A stretch of DNA of 64,000 bases, taken from positions 248,001 through 312,000 of the forward strand of contig NC_009634.1 of the NCBI RefSeq assembly GCF_000017165.1, read 5' to 3'. A program made the position numbers and the translations under genes. Positions 49,977 through 57,527 of the stretch are shown here, piece by piece (within the stretch, counting starts at the first letter, position 1; each line of letters begins with the position of its first letter). The DNA comes from Methanococcus vannielii SB (GTDB taxonomy: Archaea > AGJL01 > Methanococci > Methanococcales > Methanococcaceae). The notes under the pieces are model-generated. The model was not told where the DNA came from and did not search any database. It worked only from the letters and a program-made list of their open reading frames with translations.

Positions 49977-50198
49977 AATATACCTTTAGTTTTAATTTAT
50001 TTTTAATTTAGCCTTAAAATCATTTTTTTAATTTATTTTTAAATTATATATGAATGATATTAATTTAAACTTTGATATTTTTGTAGCATTATAGTTTTTT
50101 ACTATTTTGTACTTTTAATCTAAAAATTAAAAAATAAAAACAAAAGATTTAAACTACTGTAGCAATAATATATACTAATTTAATTAAAAGGTGTTAAT

Positions 50199-51245
50199 GT
50201 GGCAAAATCTAAGCAGATAGCAACATTTAATGGTAAAGGAATTATTGTAACCCCATATACGTTGAGAGATCCATTTACTAAATGGAGAAAACTTCAGATA
50301 ATATTATACGAAGATTCAATCGATTTTAATTTTGATAATAAATCCTTTGAAATAGATTTTAAAGATATTGAAGATATTGGCTTTGAATTACCTAGAAAGG
50401 CCCTTGAAATTGCAAAAAATACGCTTGAAGATGTTTCAGTATATAGTGCCATTCGGGCAAAACCAAAAGATGAAGACAAATTTGCAATTGGATTTGCACC
50501 TGAAGCTTCAATTTACGGAGAACCTACTATAAACGCATTTTTAAAAAAGTTCTTCCAGCAAATCTTGAATAAAAAAGATATTAAACTACAATATGCTAGA
50601 ATTGTTGGAGGTTCTGTTGATGTTAATTCAAACTGGCAGGACGGAAATCTTGTTTTTGCTAAAAAACCAGTAAGAAAAGGGGTATCAGTTATTGAAGACC
50701 TTGTTCTTGCAGCTGCAGTAACTTCAGGCGATAAGCCAAAAGTTTACGATTTATTCACAAATATCGAATCTGTAAGTATTGAGAAGAAAAAAGTTGGCGA
50801 AGAAGAACAGGAAGTTTTAGAAATAAAGCAGTTAAGAGGTTCTGAAACAGTAAATTCTTACATCTACCTCCAATCAATAAAAATGCTATATCTTTTAAGA
50901 TATATTTCCAAACTAACGAAGTATCATAATACAGTTAAAAACCTTCTCCCAAAATCTGAAGATGAATTTGATTCCGAAATTGCAGTTGAAAGTTGGAGTG
51001 GTGACAAACTTAAAACTGAAGTCGAAAAATTGGCTCCTGAAGAACAGGAAGTTTTGGCTGCAATATATACAGGAATTACTTCCCTTGAACTTCCAAGCAT
51101 GATGGGAATGGGTATTGATGATGTTGAAAAAATCCTTGAAAAATTAATTGACCAAGGTTATTTAGATCTTATCAGGATAAGGAAAGAAACTGACCTAACA
51201 GAAAAAGGTCGTGCCGTTACAAACTTTATTATTACAAACTTTTAA
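50199..51245 (+). CDS. cheF: archaeal chemotaxis protein CheF
   Basis: CheF (formerly DUF439) links phosphorylated CheY to the archaellum motor and has no bacterial counterpart. The 348-residue protein starts KSKQIATFNGKGIIVTPYTLRDPFTKW and carries RGSETVNSYIYLQSIKMLYLLRYISKLTKYH in the middle. The C-terminal third (PEEQEVLAAIYTGITSLELP to GRAVTNFI) looks like a winged helix. The start is a GTG at 50199 behind AAGGTG. It opens the second chemotaxis cluster and lies 72 bases or more before cheY with its own promoter possible between. Confidence 0.88.
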   Translation: MAKSKQIATFNGKGIIVTPYTLRDPFTKWRKLQIILYEDSIDFNFDNKSFEIDFKDIEDIGFELPRKALEIAKNTLEDVSVYSAIRAKPKDEDKFAIGFAPEASIYGEPTINAFLKKFFQQILNKKDIKLQYARIVGGSVDVNSNWQDGNLVFAKKPVRKGVSVIEDLVLAAAVTSGDKPKVYDLFTNIESVSIEKKKVGEEEQEVLEIKQLRGSETVNSYIYLQSIKMLYLLRYISKLTKYHNTVKNLLPKSEDEFDSEIAVESWSGDKLKTEVEKLAPEEQEVLAAIYTGITSLELPSMMGMGIDDVEKILEKLIDQGYLDLIRIRKETDLTEKGRAVTNFIITNF

Positions 51246-51326
51246 ATGGATTACCTACATAAAATCTTAAAATACTAGTATATCATACATAAATTTAGTT
51301 TATTTTTATTTATCGAGGTGTACATA

Positions 51327-51698
51327 ATGGCTAATATTGTAAAAGTGTTAGTGGTTGATGATTCTGCATTCATGAGAAACATATTAAAGAGAATTCTCTC
51401 CCCAACTAATAAATACATCGTTGTAGCTGAGGCTGGAAATGGAAAAGAAGCAATTCAAAAGGTAGAAGAATTACAGCCTGATTTAATAAGTATGGATATT
51501 GTAATGCCTGAAATTGATGGAATAAGTGCTACAAAAACAATCAAAGAAAAATTTCCAAATATAAAGGTAGTAATGTGTACTTCGGTTGACCAAGAGCAAA
51601 AAATGATTGATGCAGTAAATGCAGGGGCAGATGGATATATTGTAAAACCATTCCAAGCACCAAAAGTTCTTGAACAGTTCAATAAATTATTTCCTTAA
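51327..51698 (+). CDS. cheY: chemotaxis response regulator CheY
   Basis: CheY is the diffusible regulator phosphorylated by CheA that acts on the archaellum motor through CheF. The 123-residue protein is a lone receiver domain: VLVVDDSAFMRNIL with acidic Asp11 and Asp12, phospho-acceptor Asp57 in LISMDIVMPEIDG, CTSVDQEQ with the switch Ser/Thr, and Lys in YIVKPFQ. GAGGTG upstream fixes the ATG at 51327 rather than one 9 bases earlier. cheC follows after 12 bases. Confidence 0.95.
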   Translation: MANIVKVLVVDDSAFMRNILKRILSPTNKYIVVAEAGNGKEAIQKVEELQPDLISMDIVMPEIDGISATKTIKEKFPNIKVVMCTSVDQEQKMIDAVNAGADGYIVKPFQAPKVLEQFNKLFP

Positions 51699-51710
51699 TC
51701 GAGGAATAGT

Positions 51711-52400
51711 ATGAACCTTTCTAAAGAAGAATGGGACGTGATTTTAAAAGGTATTTTGGAAGAAGAATTTGGCGGGGAAAAAATGCTTCTTAAAACGGCG
51801 ACGTATAGTACTAAAAATCTTGAATCTATTGAAAATTTAGGAAAAACCGCAGCAGAAAAAGCTGCAAACTTTGTTCAAGAAATGAGTGGAGAATCTGTTG
51901 ATGTAAAGGTATTTAAGGTAAACCTTACGTCCACTCCTGAATTACTTGATAAAATTAGTGATGAAGAAAATAAGGTTTTTACCCAAATTGACTTTAACGG
52001 TGAAATTTCTGGCGTTGGAGTTTTAATATTTTCAGAAGAATCTGCTCTTAAAATGGCTGATGCAATGCTTTTAGGAATGGGTATGGAAGAAGAATCAAAT
52101 GAGAAATTTGGGGAAATGAGAGTTTCTGCAATAAATGAAACATGTAATTTATTAATTTCTGCATTTGTTGACACTATTGCAAATTTTATGGAAACCGGAC
52201 TTAACATGACTCCCCCAAACTTTTGGATTGGAAAAATGCGGGATTTGATTATGAATGAAGTAAAAAACCACAAAATTGAAGCAAAAGATTCAATATTTAC
52301 ATTCAAGTCAGAACTTTTTTCAAATAATATCGGTTCAGGTTTTGAAGTTTTTATAGTTATGGACCCCGAATCCACAAATAATTTATTTGAAAAAATATAA
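51711..52400 (+). CDS. cheC: CheC-like CheY-P phosphatase (first copy)
   Basis: CheC proteins dephosphorylate CheY-P and can bind CheD. The 229-residue protein has a CheC/FliN-like core with the active-site pattern S-x3-E-x2-N in VSAINETCNLLISAF (near residues 143-157), preceded by FNGEISGVGVLIFSEESALKMADAMLLGM, typical of the family. A second helix with the same pattern is not obvious. The N-terminal 40 residues (LSKEEWDVILKGILEEEF) are an extension. GAGGAATAGT precedes the ATG. It is followed by a divergent second copy. Confidence 0.9.
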   Translation: MNLSKEEWDVILKGILEEEFGGEKMLLKTATYSTKNLESIENLGKTAAEKAANFVQEMSGESVDVKVFKVNLTSTPELLDKISDEENKVFTQIDFNGEISGVGVLIFSEESALKMADAMLLGMGMEEESNEKFGEMRVSAINETCNLLISAFVDTIANFMETGLNMTPPNFWIGKMRDLIMNEVKNHKIEAKDSIFTFKSELFSNNIGSGFEVFIVMDPESTNNLFEKI

Positions 52401-52421
52401 TAAATTGGGTTGGTGTTATTT

Positions 52422-53030
52422 TTGGGCGTAGTTGAAACGATAAATAAATTAATAAGTATTGGAAAAGATGCAGCAGATAATACTGCAAAGTCCTTTTCAG
52501 GCCTTACTGGTGAAAATGCAGATATTCATTTTACGGGACTTAGGTTTGTTCCAGTAGAATTTATTCCAGAACAATTTACTGATGAAACATGTAAAGTTGT
52601 TAGAATTAATTTCGATGGGATATTATCTGGAACCTCCGTTTTAATGATAAACGAAGAGGATTCAGTAAAATTAGAAAAACTTTTACTGCTCGACATGATA
52701 TGGGATGGACTCATAAATAGAACAGAACTTCCAGAATATTCTGAAATTGAAGAATCTGTAATTAACGAAGTTGCAAATGTTGTTTTAGCTTCATTTTTAA
52801 ACGTATTTGCAAATGCACTAAAAGATGAAATAAATATTACAACGCCCGAATTTACTAAAAATACTGGATTTAATATTGTAGAATCCCTTGTTTTAGAAAT
52901 GGCGGATAAAGGAATCAATAATGCATTAGTTTTTGATAATACTATTGATATTGTTGGAAGATTCCCAGTTAGAAGTAATATTTTTATATTAATAGACCCC
53001 GAAAAACTTGAAAACCTTGAAAGACTTTAA
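52422..53030 (+). CDS. cheC2: CheC-like CheY-P phosphatase (second copy)
   Basis: The 202-residue protein is a second CheC. It has FDGILSGTSVLMINEEDSVKLEKLLLLDM and the S-x3-E-x2-N site in ESVINEVANVVLASFLNVFANAL, then a C-terminal strand region. It differs clearly from its neighbour, so the duplication is old, and one of the two may bind CheD instead of acting as the main phosphatase. The TTG at 52422 follows TGGTG at 52411-52415; a longer frame starting at 52410 would begin within that ribosome binding site. cheR follows after 52 bases. Confidence 0.88.
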   Translation: MGVVETINKLISIGKDAADNTAKSFSGLTGENADIHFTGLRFVPVEFIPEQFTDETCKVVRINFDGILSGTSVLMINEEDSVKLEKLLLLDMIWDGLINRTELPEYSEIEESVINEVANVVLASFLNVFANALKDEINITTPEFTKNTGFNIVESLVLEMADKGINNALVFDNTIDIVGRFPVRSNIFILIDPEKLENLERL

Positions 53031-53082
53031 TTATTTTTCTATTTTTTAAATACTCTATTTTATGTAATTTACAGGTGATTTT

Positions 53083-53922
53083 ATGGACGATATGTATTTT
53101 AAAAGGATTAAAAGAGATATCGGCACTAAATTAAAGATACAAGTGGACCAGTATAAAGATTCATATATTTTAAGGAGGATTTCTGTAAGAATGCGGCTTT
53201 GTAAGTGTAAAGACTTTAAAGAATATTATGAATTTCTTTTAACAAATCCTGCTGAATTTCAAAAACTTGAAAACACCTTAACAGTAAATGTAACTGAATT
53301 TTGGAGAGATAGAACCGTTTATAACGAATTAAAAAAATTATTTGAAAGTATCGTAATGGATAAAAAAAACCGTTCTTTAAAAATATGGAGTGCAGGCTGC
53401 TCTTCTGGTGAAGAACCGTATGGTCTTGCAATAATTATTAAGGATTTAATGGAAAAACACAATCAAAAGTACATGAGAGTTACGATAACTGCAACTGACT
53501 TAGACAAAGAAATACTTGAAAAAGCAAAAAACGGCCAATACATTTCAAAGCAGTTAAAAAACATGGACGATATAACTATAAATAAATATTTTACCAAACT
53601 AACAAGTGAAGAATATGAAGTTAAAACAGATGTAAAAAGAATTGTGCAGTTTAAAAAACACGATCTTATAAATGAGGGCCCAATTTCTGGAATGAATATA
53701 GTTCTTTGTAGGAACGTAATAATATACTTTGATAAACAAATTCAAGAAGAACTTTTCATGAAATTTCACAATGCATTAATTCCAGATGGTTATTTGGTGT
53801 TAGGTAAAACAGAAATGCTTCATGGAAATGCAAGAAATGCGTTTAAACCGGTAAATCATAGGGAGCGTATCTATCAAAAATTAGATTTAGGAAAATTAAA
53901 TGCAGATGGATTAAAAAATTAA
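53083..53922 (+). CDS. cheR: chemotaxis protein methyltransferase CheR
   Basis: CheR methylates glutamates of chemoreceptors with SAM, opposing CheB. The 279-residue protein has the helical N-terminal domain (YILRRISVRMRLCKCKDFKEYYEFL, TVNVTEFWRD) and the SAM-binding domain with IWSAGCSSGEEPYGLAI, TATDLDKEIL and NIVLCRNVIIYFDK. ACAGGTGAT precedes the ATG. It is the last gene of the second chemotaxis cluster, and an (ATT)24 tract starts about 40 bases after its stop. Confidence 0.96.
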   Translation: MDDMYFKRIKRDIGTKLKIQVDQYKDSYILRRISVRMRLCKCKDFKEYYEFLLTNPAEFQKLENTLTVNVTEFWRDRTVYNELKKLFESIVMDKKNRSLKIWSAGCSSGEEPYGLAIIIKDLMEKHNQKYMRVTITATDLDKEILEKAKNGQYISKQLKNMDDITINKYFTKLTSEEYEVKTDVKRIVQFKKHDLINEGPISGMNIVLCRNVIIYFDKQIQEELFMKFHNALIPDGYLVLGKTEMLHGNARNAFKPVNHRERIYQKLDLGKLNADGLKN

Positions 53923-53961
53923 AAAAATAACTGCTTTAAAAAAATAGTAATTTATTAAAAA

Positions 53962-54033
<72 letters not shown>

Positions 54034-54133
54034 TGAATAACTCTAAAAAAAATAAAAATTTAAGTACTAACACTTGTTGCCTAAATATTAAATGATTCAT
54101 TTGAAAGGCCGTAATTATTAAGTATTTTTGCAT

Positions 54134-54421
54134 TTATTGACTTTTCAAAGTGTTTGTTTCTTTATAAACTTCTATAATTCCACTAGTTCCAATAATATTA
54201 CTTAAATCAAATTTAGTTAATCCAAAAGTTTCCGAAGCATTAATTATTTCAATTCCTGTAATTAATTTTTCCCCAGTTTTAGTTATTCCCATATCTAAAT
54301 AGATATTATCTAATTCAATTGTGTGGTCGTATTGTGATTCAATGTTTTTTCTTTTAATATACATTGCATCAGCTAACGGATCATAGTCTAAAGTTACATC
54401 CTTACCATCAAATTTACTCAT
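54134..54421 (-). CDS. DUF2283-type small protein
   Basis: The 95-residue protein begins MSKFDGKDVTLDYDPLADAMYIKRK and continues TIELDNIYLDMGITKTGEKLITGIEIINA, the pattern of DUF2283 proteins (Y-D-x2-A-D-A-x-Y-I and G-x-I-x-G-I-E-I). The family often occurs near toxin-antitoxin and phage genes, but no activity is established. GGGGGACAAAAC before the ATG at 54421 decides the start; a longer frame from 54526 has no ribosome binding site and unrelated extra residues. Confidence 0.8.
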   Translation of the reverse strand: MSKFDGKDVTLDYDPLADAMYIKRKNIESQYDHTIELDNIYLDMGITKTGEKLITGIEIINASETFGLTKFDLSNIIGTSGIIEVYKETNTLKSQ

Positions 54422-54587
54422 GTTTTGTCCCCCGTTTAGAATCTTGAGGAATTGGAGAAATAAAGTAGAATTTATTAAATCTGTACGAAATAACAAGTAT
54501 AATGTCTTTTTTTGAATCGTATTCATAACTATAGAATTTTAAAGATTTTAATCGATTAGATCTAAAATGCAAACTAAACTAAAAAAT

Positions 54588-54647
54588 ATATATACTTACA
54601 GAGAGATTATCTCTTGTAAACAAATTTGAACATTAGATAATATCTAA
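54588..54647 (+). promoter_or_regulatory. promoter with two operator-like palindromes
   Basis: A TATA-like ATATATATAC (about 54587-54596) is followed by two short perfect inverted repeats, AGAGA-TTA-TCTCT (54602-54614) and TTAGAT-AAT-ATCTAA (54633-54647), which share the core AGAT. The first lies where transcription would begin, the second in the leader of the small gene at 54696. Such paired sites fit an autorepressed locus. Confidence 0.5.
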
Positions 54648-54695
54648 TTTTTAACGTAATATGCCCTGATTAAATTAAACTTAAGGGTGATAATA

Positions 54696-54875
54696 ATGGC
54701 AACATCGTCATTTCATAATGATTTTGTAGTAAAGGATAAAGAAACATGGTGCGAACTAAGGGATGAATTAAAGAATTGCAATTCATTAAACATTGATTCG
54801 CCAAAAGACATTGATGAAGAACTTAAAAGAGGGAAAAAATTACTAAAAACTTTCTCCTCCCACTTAAAGATGTAA
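54696..54875 (+). CDS. small acidic/basic protein, possible antitoxin-like
   Basis: The 59-residue protein starts MATSSFHNDFVVKDKETWCE and is rich in charged residues (DEELKRGKKLLKTF at the end). I do not recognise it with confidence; the SF-x3-FVVKDKE start resembles small antitoxin-like proteins I have seen, and the upstream palindromes fit autoregulation. No toxin gene follows: the next sequence is an integrase remnant. GGGTGATAAT precedes the ATG at 54696. It may be the truncated survivor of a longer gene. Confidence 0.5.
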   Translation: MATSSFHNDFVVKDKETWCELRDELKNCNSLNIDSPKDIDEELKRGKKLLKTFSSHLKM

Positions 54876-54894
54876 TTGAAGAAATAAGGCCTGA

Positions 54895-55035
54895 TTGGAT
54901 GAGGGTACTTCCGTTGAAATTGTAAAGGAAATTTTAGGCCATAGTGACGTAAAAACTACGATGATTTATGCACATGCAAAAGAGAGAACAAAAAAGATGT
55001 TACCAGACATTCGAAAAAAATTAGATCAAAGATAA
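54895..55035 (+). pseudogene. C-terminal remnant of a tyrosine recombinase
   Basis: The frame from 54895 to a TAA at 55033-55035 gives LDEGTSVEIVKEILGHSDVK, then TTMIYAHAKERT. LGHSDVKTTMIYAHA is the last catalytic block of phage-type integrases, with the conserved His and the nucleophilic Tyr. A stop lies directly upstream and no start or other catalytic part (the Arg and HxxR boxes) is present, so this is a scrap of an integrase. It is not part of the intact integrase at 56037-57017, whose corresponding block reads LGHTSIETTLIYSHS. Confidence 0.85.
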
Positions 55036-55464
55036 CTATAATTTCATAACTGTTTTTTACTTTTTTTATATTGAATTAATGACCTGTTTTTATAATTTTT
55101 AATTTGAAAAGGTTTCAAAAAAGAGATGTTTTTTAATAATTTTAAAGGATTGACCAAAATCCATATTTTATAAATCTTAAAATTTTTATAATTTATGAAA
55201 TTAGAATAATTACTGTTTATTTTGGAAAAAATTAGTGTAACAGTCTTTAAATTTTAACTTAGTCCGGTAAAAGTTAAATCCAGTACCCTAAAACCCTAAA
55301 TACGACCAATTGGGGCTCCTACAAAGGTATCAAATCTCCTGTCCGGTACCCCGTGTAGGGACAAAAGGTAGTCCTTCGCTCGTAATATCTTCAGAATAAG
55401 CAATGAGTTAAACTTTTCTGTCCGGTCTTAAAAAAGCTCAGTAATCCGAACGTAAAATTAAAAA
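55036..55464. other. gene-free region with structured GC-rich patch
   Basis: No gene is visible. The part from about 55262 is richer in GC than the surroundings. GTCCGG occurs at 55262, 55341 and 55420, exactly 79 bases apart each time. Around 55341, GTCC can pair with GGAC near 55358 and the loop TACC with GGTA further on, a pseudoknot-like pattern. TTCTGTCCGGT (55416-55426) and GTAATCCGAACGTAAAAT (55441-55458) resemble the halves of the repeat unit at 14002-14045 (TTCTGTCGGT, GTAATCCGAC). Confidence 0.35.
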
Positions 55465-55551
55465 CGCAGAGGGAGGGATTTGAACCCCCGCTCCCCAGTG
55501 GAGAACCGGATTTCAAGTCCGGCGCCTTTGGCCAAGCTCAACCACCTCTGC
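55465..55551 (-). tRNA. tRNA-Ser (anticodon UGA)
   Basis: Read on the minus strand it begins GCAGAGGTGGTTGAGC, has the anticodon stem CCGGA / TCCGG around loop CTTGAAA (anticodon TGA), a long variable arm as in class II tRNAs, the T-loop GGTTCAAATCC and the acceptor end CCTCTGC, with G as discriminator base. CCA is not encoded. A TATA box (GTATATATAC, about 55577-55586) lies upstream on the minus strand. The 3' end is a typical integration target, and a 22-bp copy of it recurs at 55752-55773. Confidence 0.95.
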
Positions 55552-55718
55552 TCGCACATCTACTTAAGCGATTCGGGTATATATACTTTTCTATTTTTCA
55601 TAGCGTTGCGGTAACGTATGACCTGCCATATCGGCGCAGTTAACCATGATGGCTACAACGTCACAAAAACGGCAATTGACATGCTTAACTGTGATTATCG
55701 TTAATTAACTGTTGATAT

Positions 55719-55773
55719 GACTTAAAACCCGATTCTCCACTGAAAACCGGCGGTTCAAATCCCTCCCTCTGCG
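55719..55773 (+). repeat. degraded tRNA-Ser 3' half with perfect 22-bp att-like end
   Basis: This 55-base stretch copies the tRNA-Ser gene from the anticodon loop to the 3' end. The first 33 bases have diverged (GACTTAAAACCC for GACTTGAAATCC), while the last 22 (55752-55773, GGTTCAAATCC to CTCTGCG) equal the tRNA end at 55465-55486. It lies on the plus strand, opposite to the tRNA, so the two are inverted, not direct, repeats. It is probably an attachment-site remnant. Confidence 0.75.
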
Positions 55774-56036
55774 CTTTTACGGCGGCGTTATTGTTTACAT
55801 TATGGCAAATTTCGATAGTATCACCTCACGATATACTGCGAATTATCAATCGACGTAAATCATCGTAAAAACCGATCAAACCAATTATACGTTATATCTC
55901 GGCTATCGTCCAATCTTGCTAAAACTTATTTTGGCCGGTGCGAATGAAAACCCAATCGCATCTTTCTTGGTAAAGGATGCGGTTACGGAGCGCCGGACCA
56001 CTTTCGGCCGGTGCGGTACGATACCACGGGACTTCG
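55774..56036. other. gene-free junction between att remnant and integrase
   Basis: No gene is convincing here. The 10-mer GGCCGGTGCG is repeated at 55933-55942 and 56006-56015, and the second copy forms a hairpin with CGCCGGACC just before it. Such arms near an integrase gene could be accessory binding sites for recombination. Confidence 0.35.
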
Positions 56037-57017
56037 CTACAAAATCTTTGAAATCTGGTCGAGCATTTTGTTTTTTCGGTCTGTTGAGTGTGAATAAATA
56101 AGAGTAGTTTCGATGGAAGTATGACCAAGATATTCCTTCACAACATCGATCGGAACACCTTTTCCGAGTAGATCAACTGCTCGACCGTGACGTAGTGAAT
56201 GTATAACTAGCCACCGATTCTTTGGAATTGTTCCATTTTTCTTTAATTCAACCACGATATCCCTAAACCGTGCAGATAACGTGTATTTATTCATCTTAGC
56301 ACCACGTCCAGATTTGAACAGGTAGTCTTCAGGTGCGTTCTTCGAATCATGCTGCAGGAAGTAGTTCAAAAGCTTCAACGTTTCTTTTGAACACACAACT
56401 GTCCGATCCTGCTTAGTTTTCGTGTTGGTAAGCTTAAACACCCCTTTGTTTAGGTCTGACGCGGAATACGTTAGGTTACAGACTTCAGATACCCGACAAC
56501 CGGTGTCCCACAAGAGCCGCATAAATGTAGCATCCCGTATTTTTGTGTCACCGTTTGCTTCGAGAAGCTTTTTCAAAATCGTGTTTAGCGTATCTTCGTC
56601 AATTGCATCGTAGTGCTTGATATCAAACCGCGAAAACCGTTTACGTTCCTTACTTTCGGTTACAAAATCGTTGAAGTTGCTGTACTTCATCAGCCGGTAG
56701 AACACCTTTAGCAGTTTGAAGTATTTGTTGACTGTGTTATCGCTACAGTTTCGCTCCCGTTTTAGATATGTGAAAAAAGCAAAGTAATCCTTGTCCGTTA
56801 GGGTATCTGGAGTTTTATTCAGCGTGTAGTAACTGTATCGTAAAAATACTTTGATTCGATCGTTATCGTTATCAATTGTTGCATCTTTTATTCCGTCAAA
56901 CCTACGCTGTGCGCTGAATTCTTCAACGAGATTGTCAATTTCAAGTTTTTTGACATCGGCTTGTTGATGTTTTCCGGAATCTTTCTTAATTAGTATCATG
57001 TTAGCTATATCGTCCAT
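56037..57017 (-). CDS. tyrosine recombinase / site-specific integrase
   Basis: The 326-residue protein is an XerC/D-like tyrosine recombinase. The N-terminal SAM-like DNA-binding domain spans about residues 30-125 (KVFLRYSYYTLNKTPDTLTDKDYFAFF). The catalytic residues are visible: Arg in WDTGCRVSEVCNLTY, Lys in the beta-turn NTKTKQDRTV, HSLRHGRAVDLL (His-x2-Arg), LGHTSIETTLIYSHS (His and nucleophilic Tyr). The protein looks intact. It lies next to the tRNA-Ser end and its copy, and probably integrated the element carrying the restriction genes. It is divergent from hsdM, sharing an intergenic region with palindromes. Confidence 0.93.
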   Translation of the reverse strand: MDDIANMILIKKDSGKHQQADVKKLEIDNLVEEFSAQRRFDGIKDATIDNDNDRIKVFLRYSYYTLNKTPDTLTDKDYFAFFTYLKRERNCSDNTVNKYFKLLKVFYRLMKYSNFNDFVTESKERKRFSRFDIKHYDAIDEDTLNTILKKLLEANGDTKIRDATFMRLLWDTGCRVSEVCNLTYSASDLNKGVFKLTNTKTKQDRTVVCSKETLKLLNYFLQHDSKNAPEDYLFKSGRGAKMNKYTLSARFRDIVVELKKNGTIPKNRWLVIHSLRHGRAVDLLGKGVPIDVVKEYLGHTSIETTLIYSHSTDRKNKMLDQISKIL

Positions 57018-57527
57018 AGTTTCACCTAACTGGTGTTTTATTCGGAAAACTTGACCTTCATATGCGGTAAGTTTCCTTTGGGTTGTTGATTGTCATGTTG
57101 TCACCTGAAAAAATCGTTTTTAGTGTTGTTGGAATTATTCAAAAAAGTCATATTGGGTTTAATCGTGCCATTAGTCAAATTGGACTATGTATGTACATAT
57201 AACTGTAAATGTGTACACAATTACGCACATATCTACACATAAATGTGTATACGCTCGTAAAATTACAAATGGAAACCTTACAGTTGGATTTAGTATATGG
57301 AATTAAGCTCAATTAACAGCCAATGTTGATTTTAGACTAGTTATTATCCCGTTTAAACCGGAACGTTTTTAACCGTGCGCTAATATAACGTAATAGGTAT
57401 TTTTTATAACACATTACACGGAATAACCACGCTGGAACCACGAAACGTTCAATTGTGGAATATTTGATAACTTAACCTTGATAAGACAAATTTACAACTA
57501 ATATGCTTGTATCGACCGAGGGAAACG
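57018..57527. promoter_or_regulatory. intergenic region between integrase and hsdM with clustered palindromes
   Basis: In these 510 gene-free bases three palindromes lie within 58 bases: ATGTACAT (57191-57198), TGTGTACACA (57210-57219) and ACACAT-AA-ATGTGT (57235-57248). They share TGTA/ACAC half-sites and look like operators for a dimeric regulator. Further on, TTTTTATAAC (57401-57410) may be the TATA box of hsdM. AGGG-type ribosome binding site GAGGG at about 57518-57522 precedes hsdM. Confidence 0.5.

Noticed and set aside
55916-56128. Short frames on both strands at the tRNA-island junction
   Set aside because: Both strands are open because of GC-richer composition; no ribosome binding site, and one overlaps the 3' end of the integrase gene.
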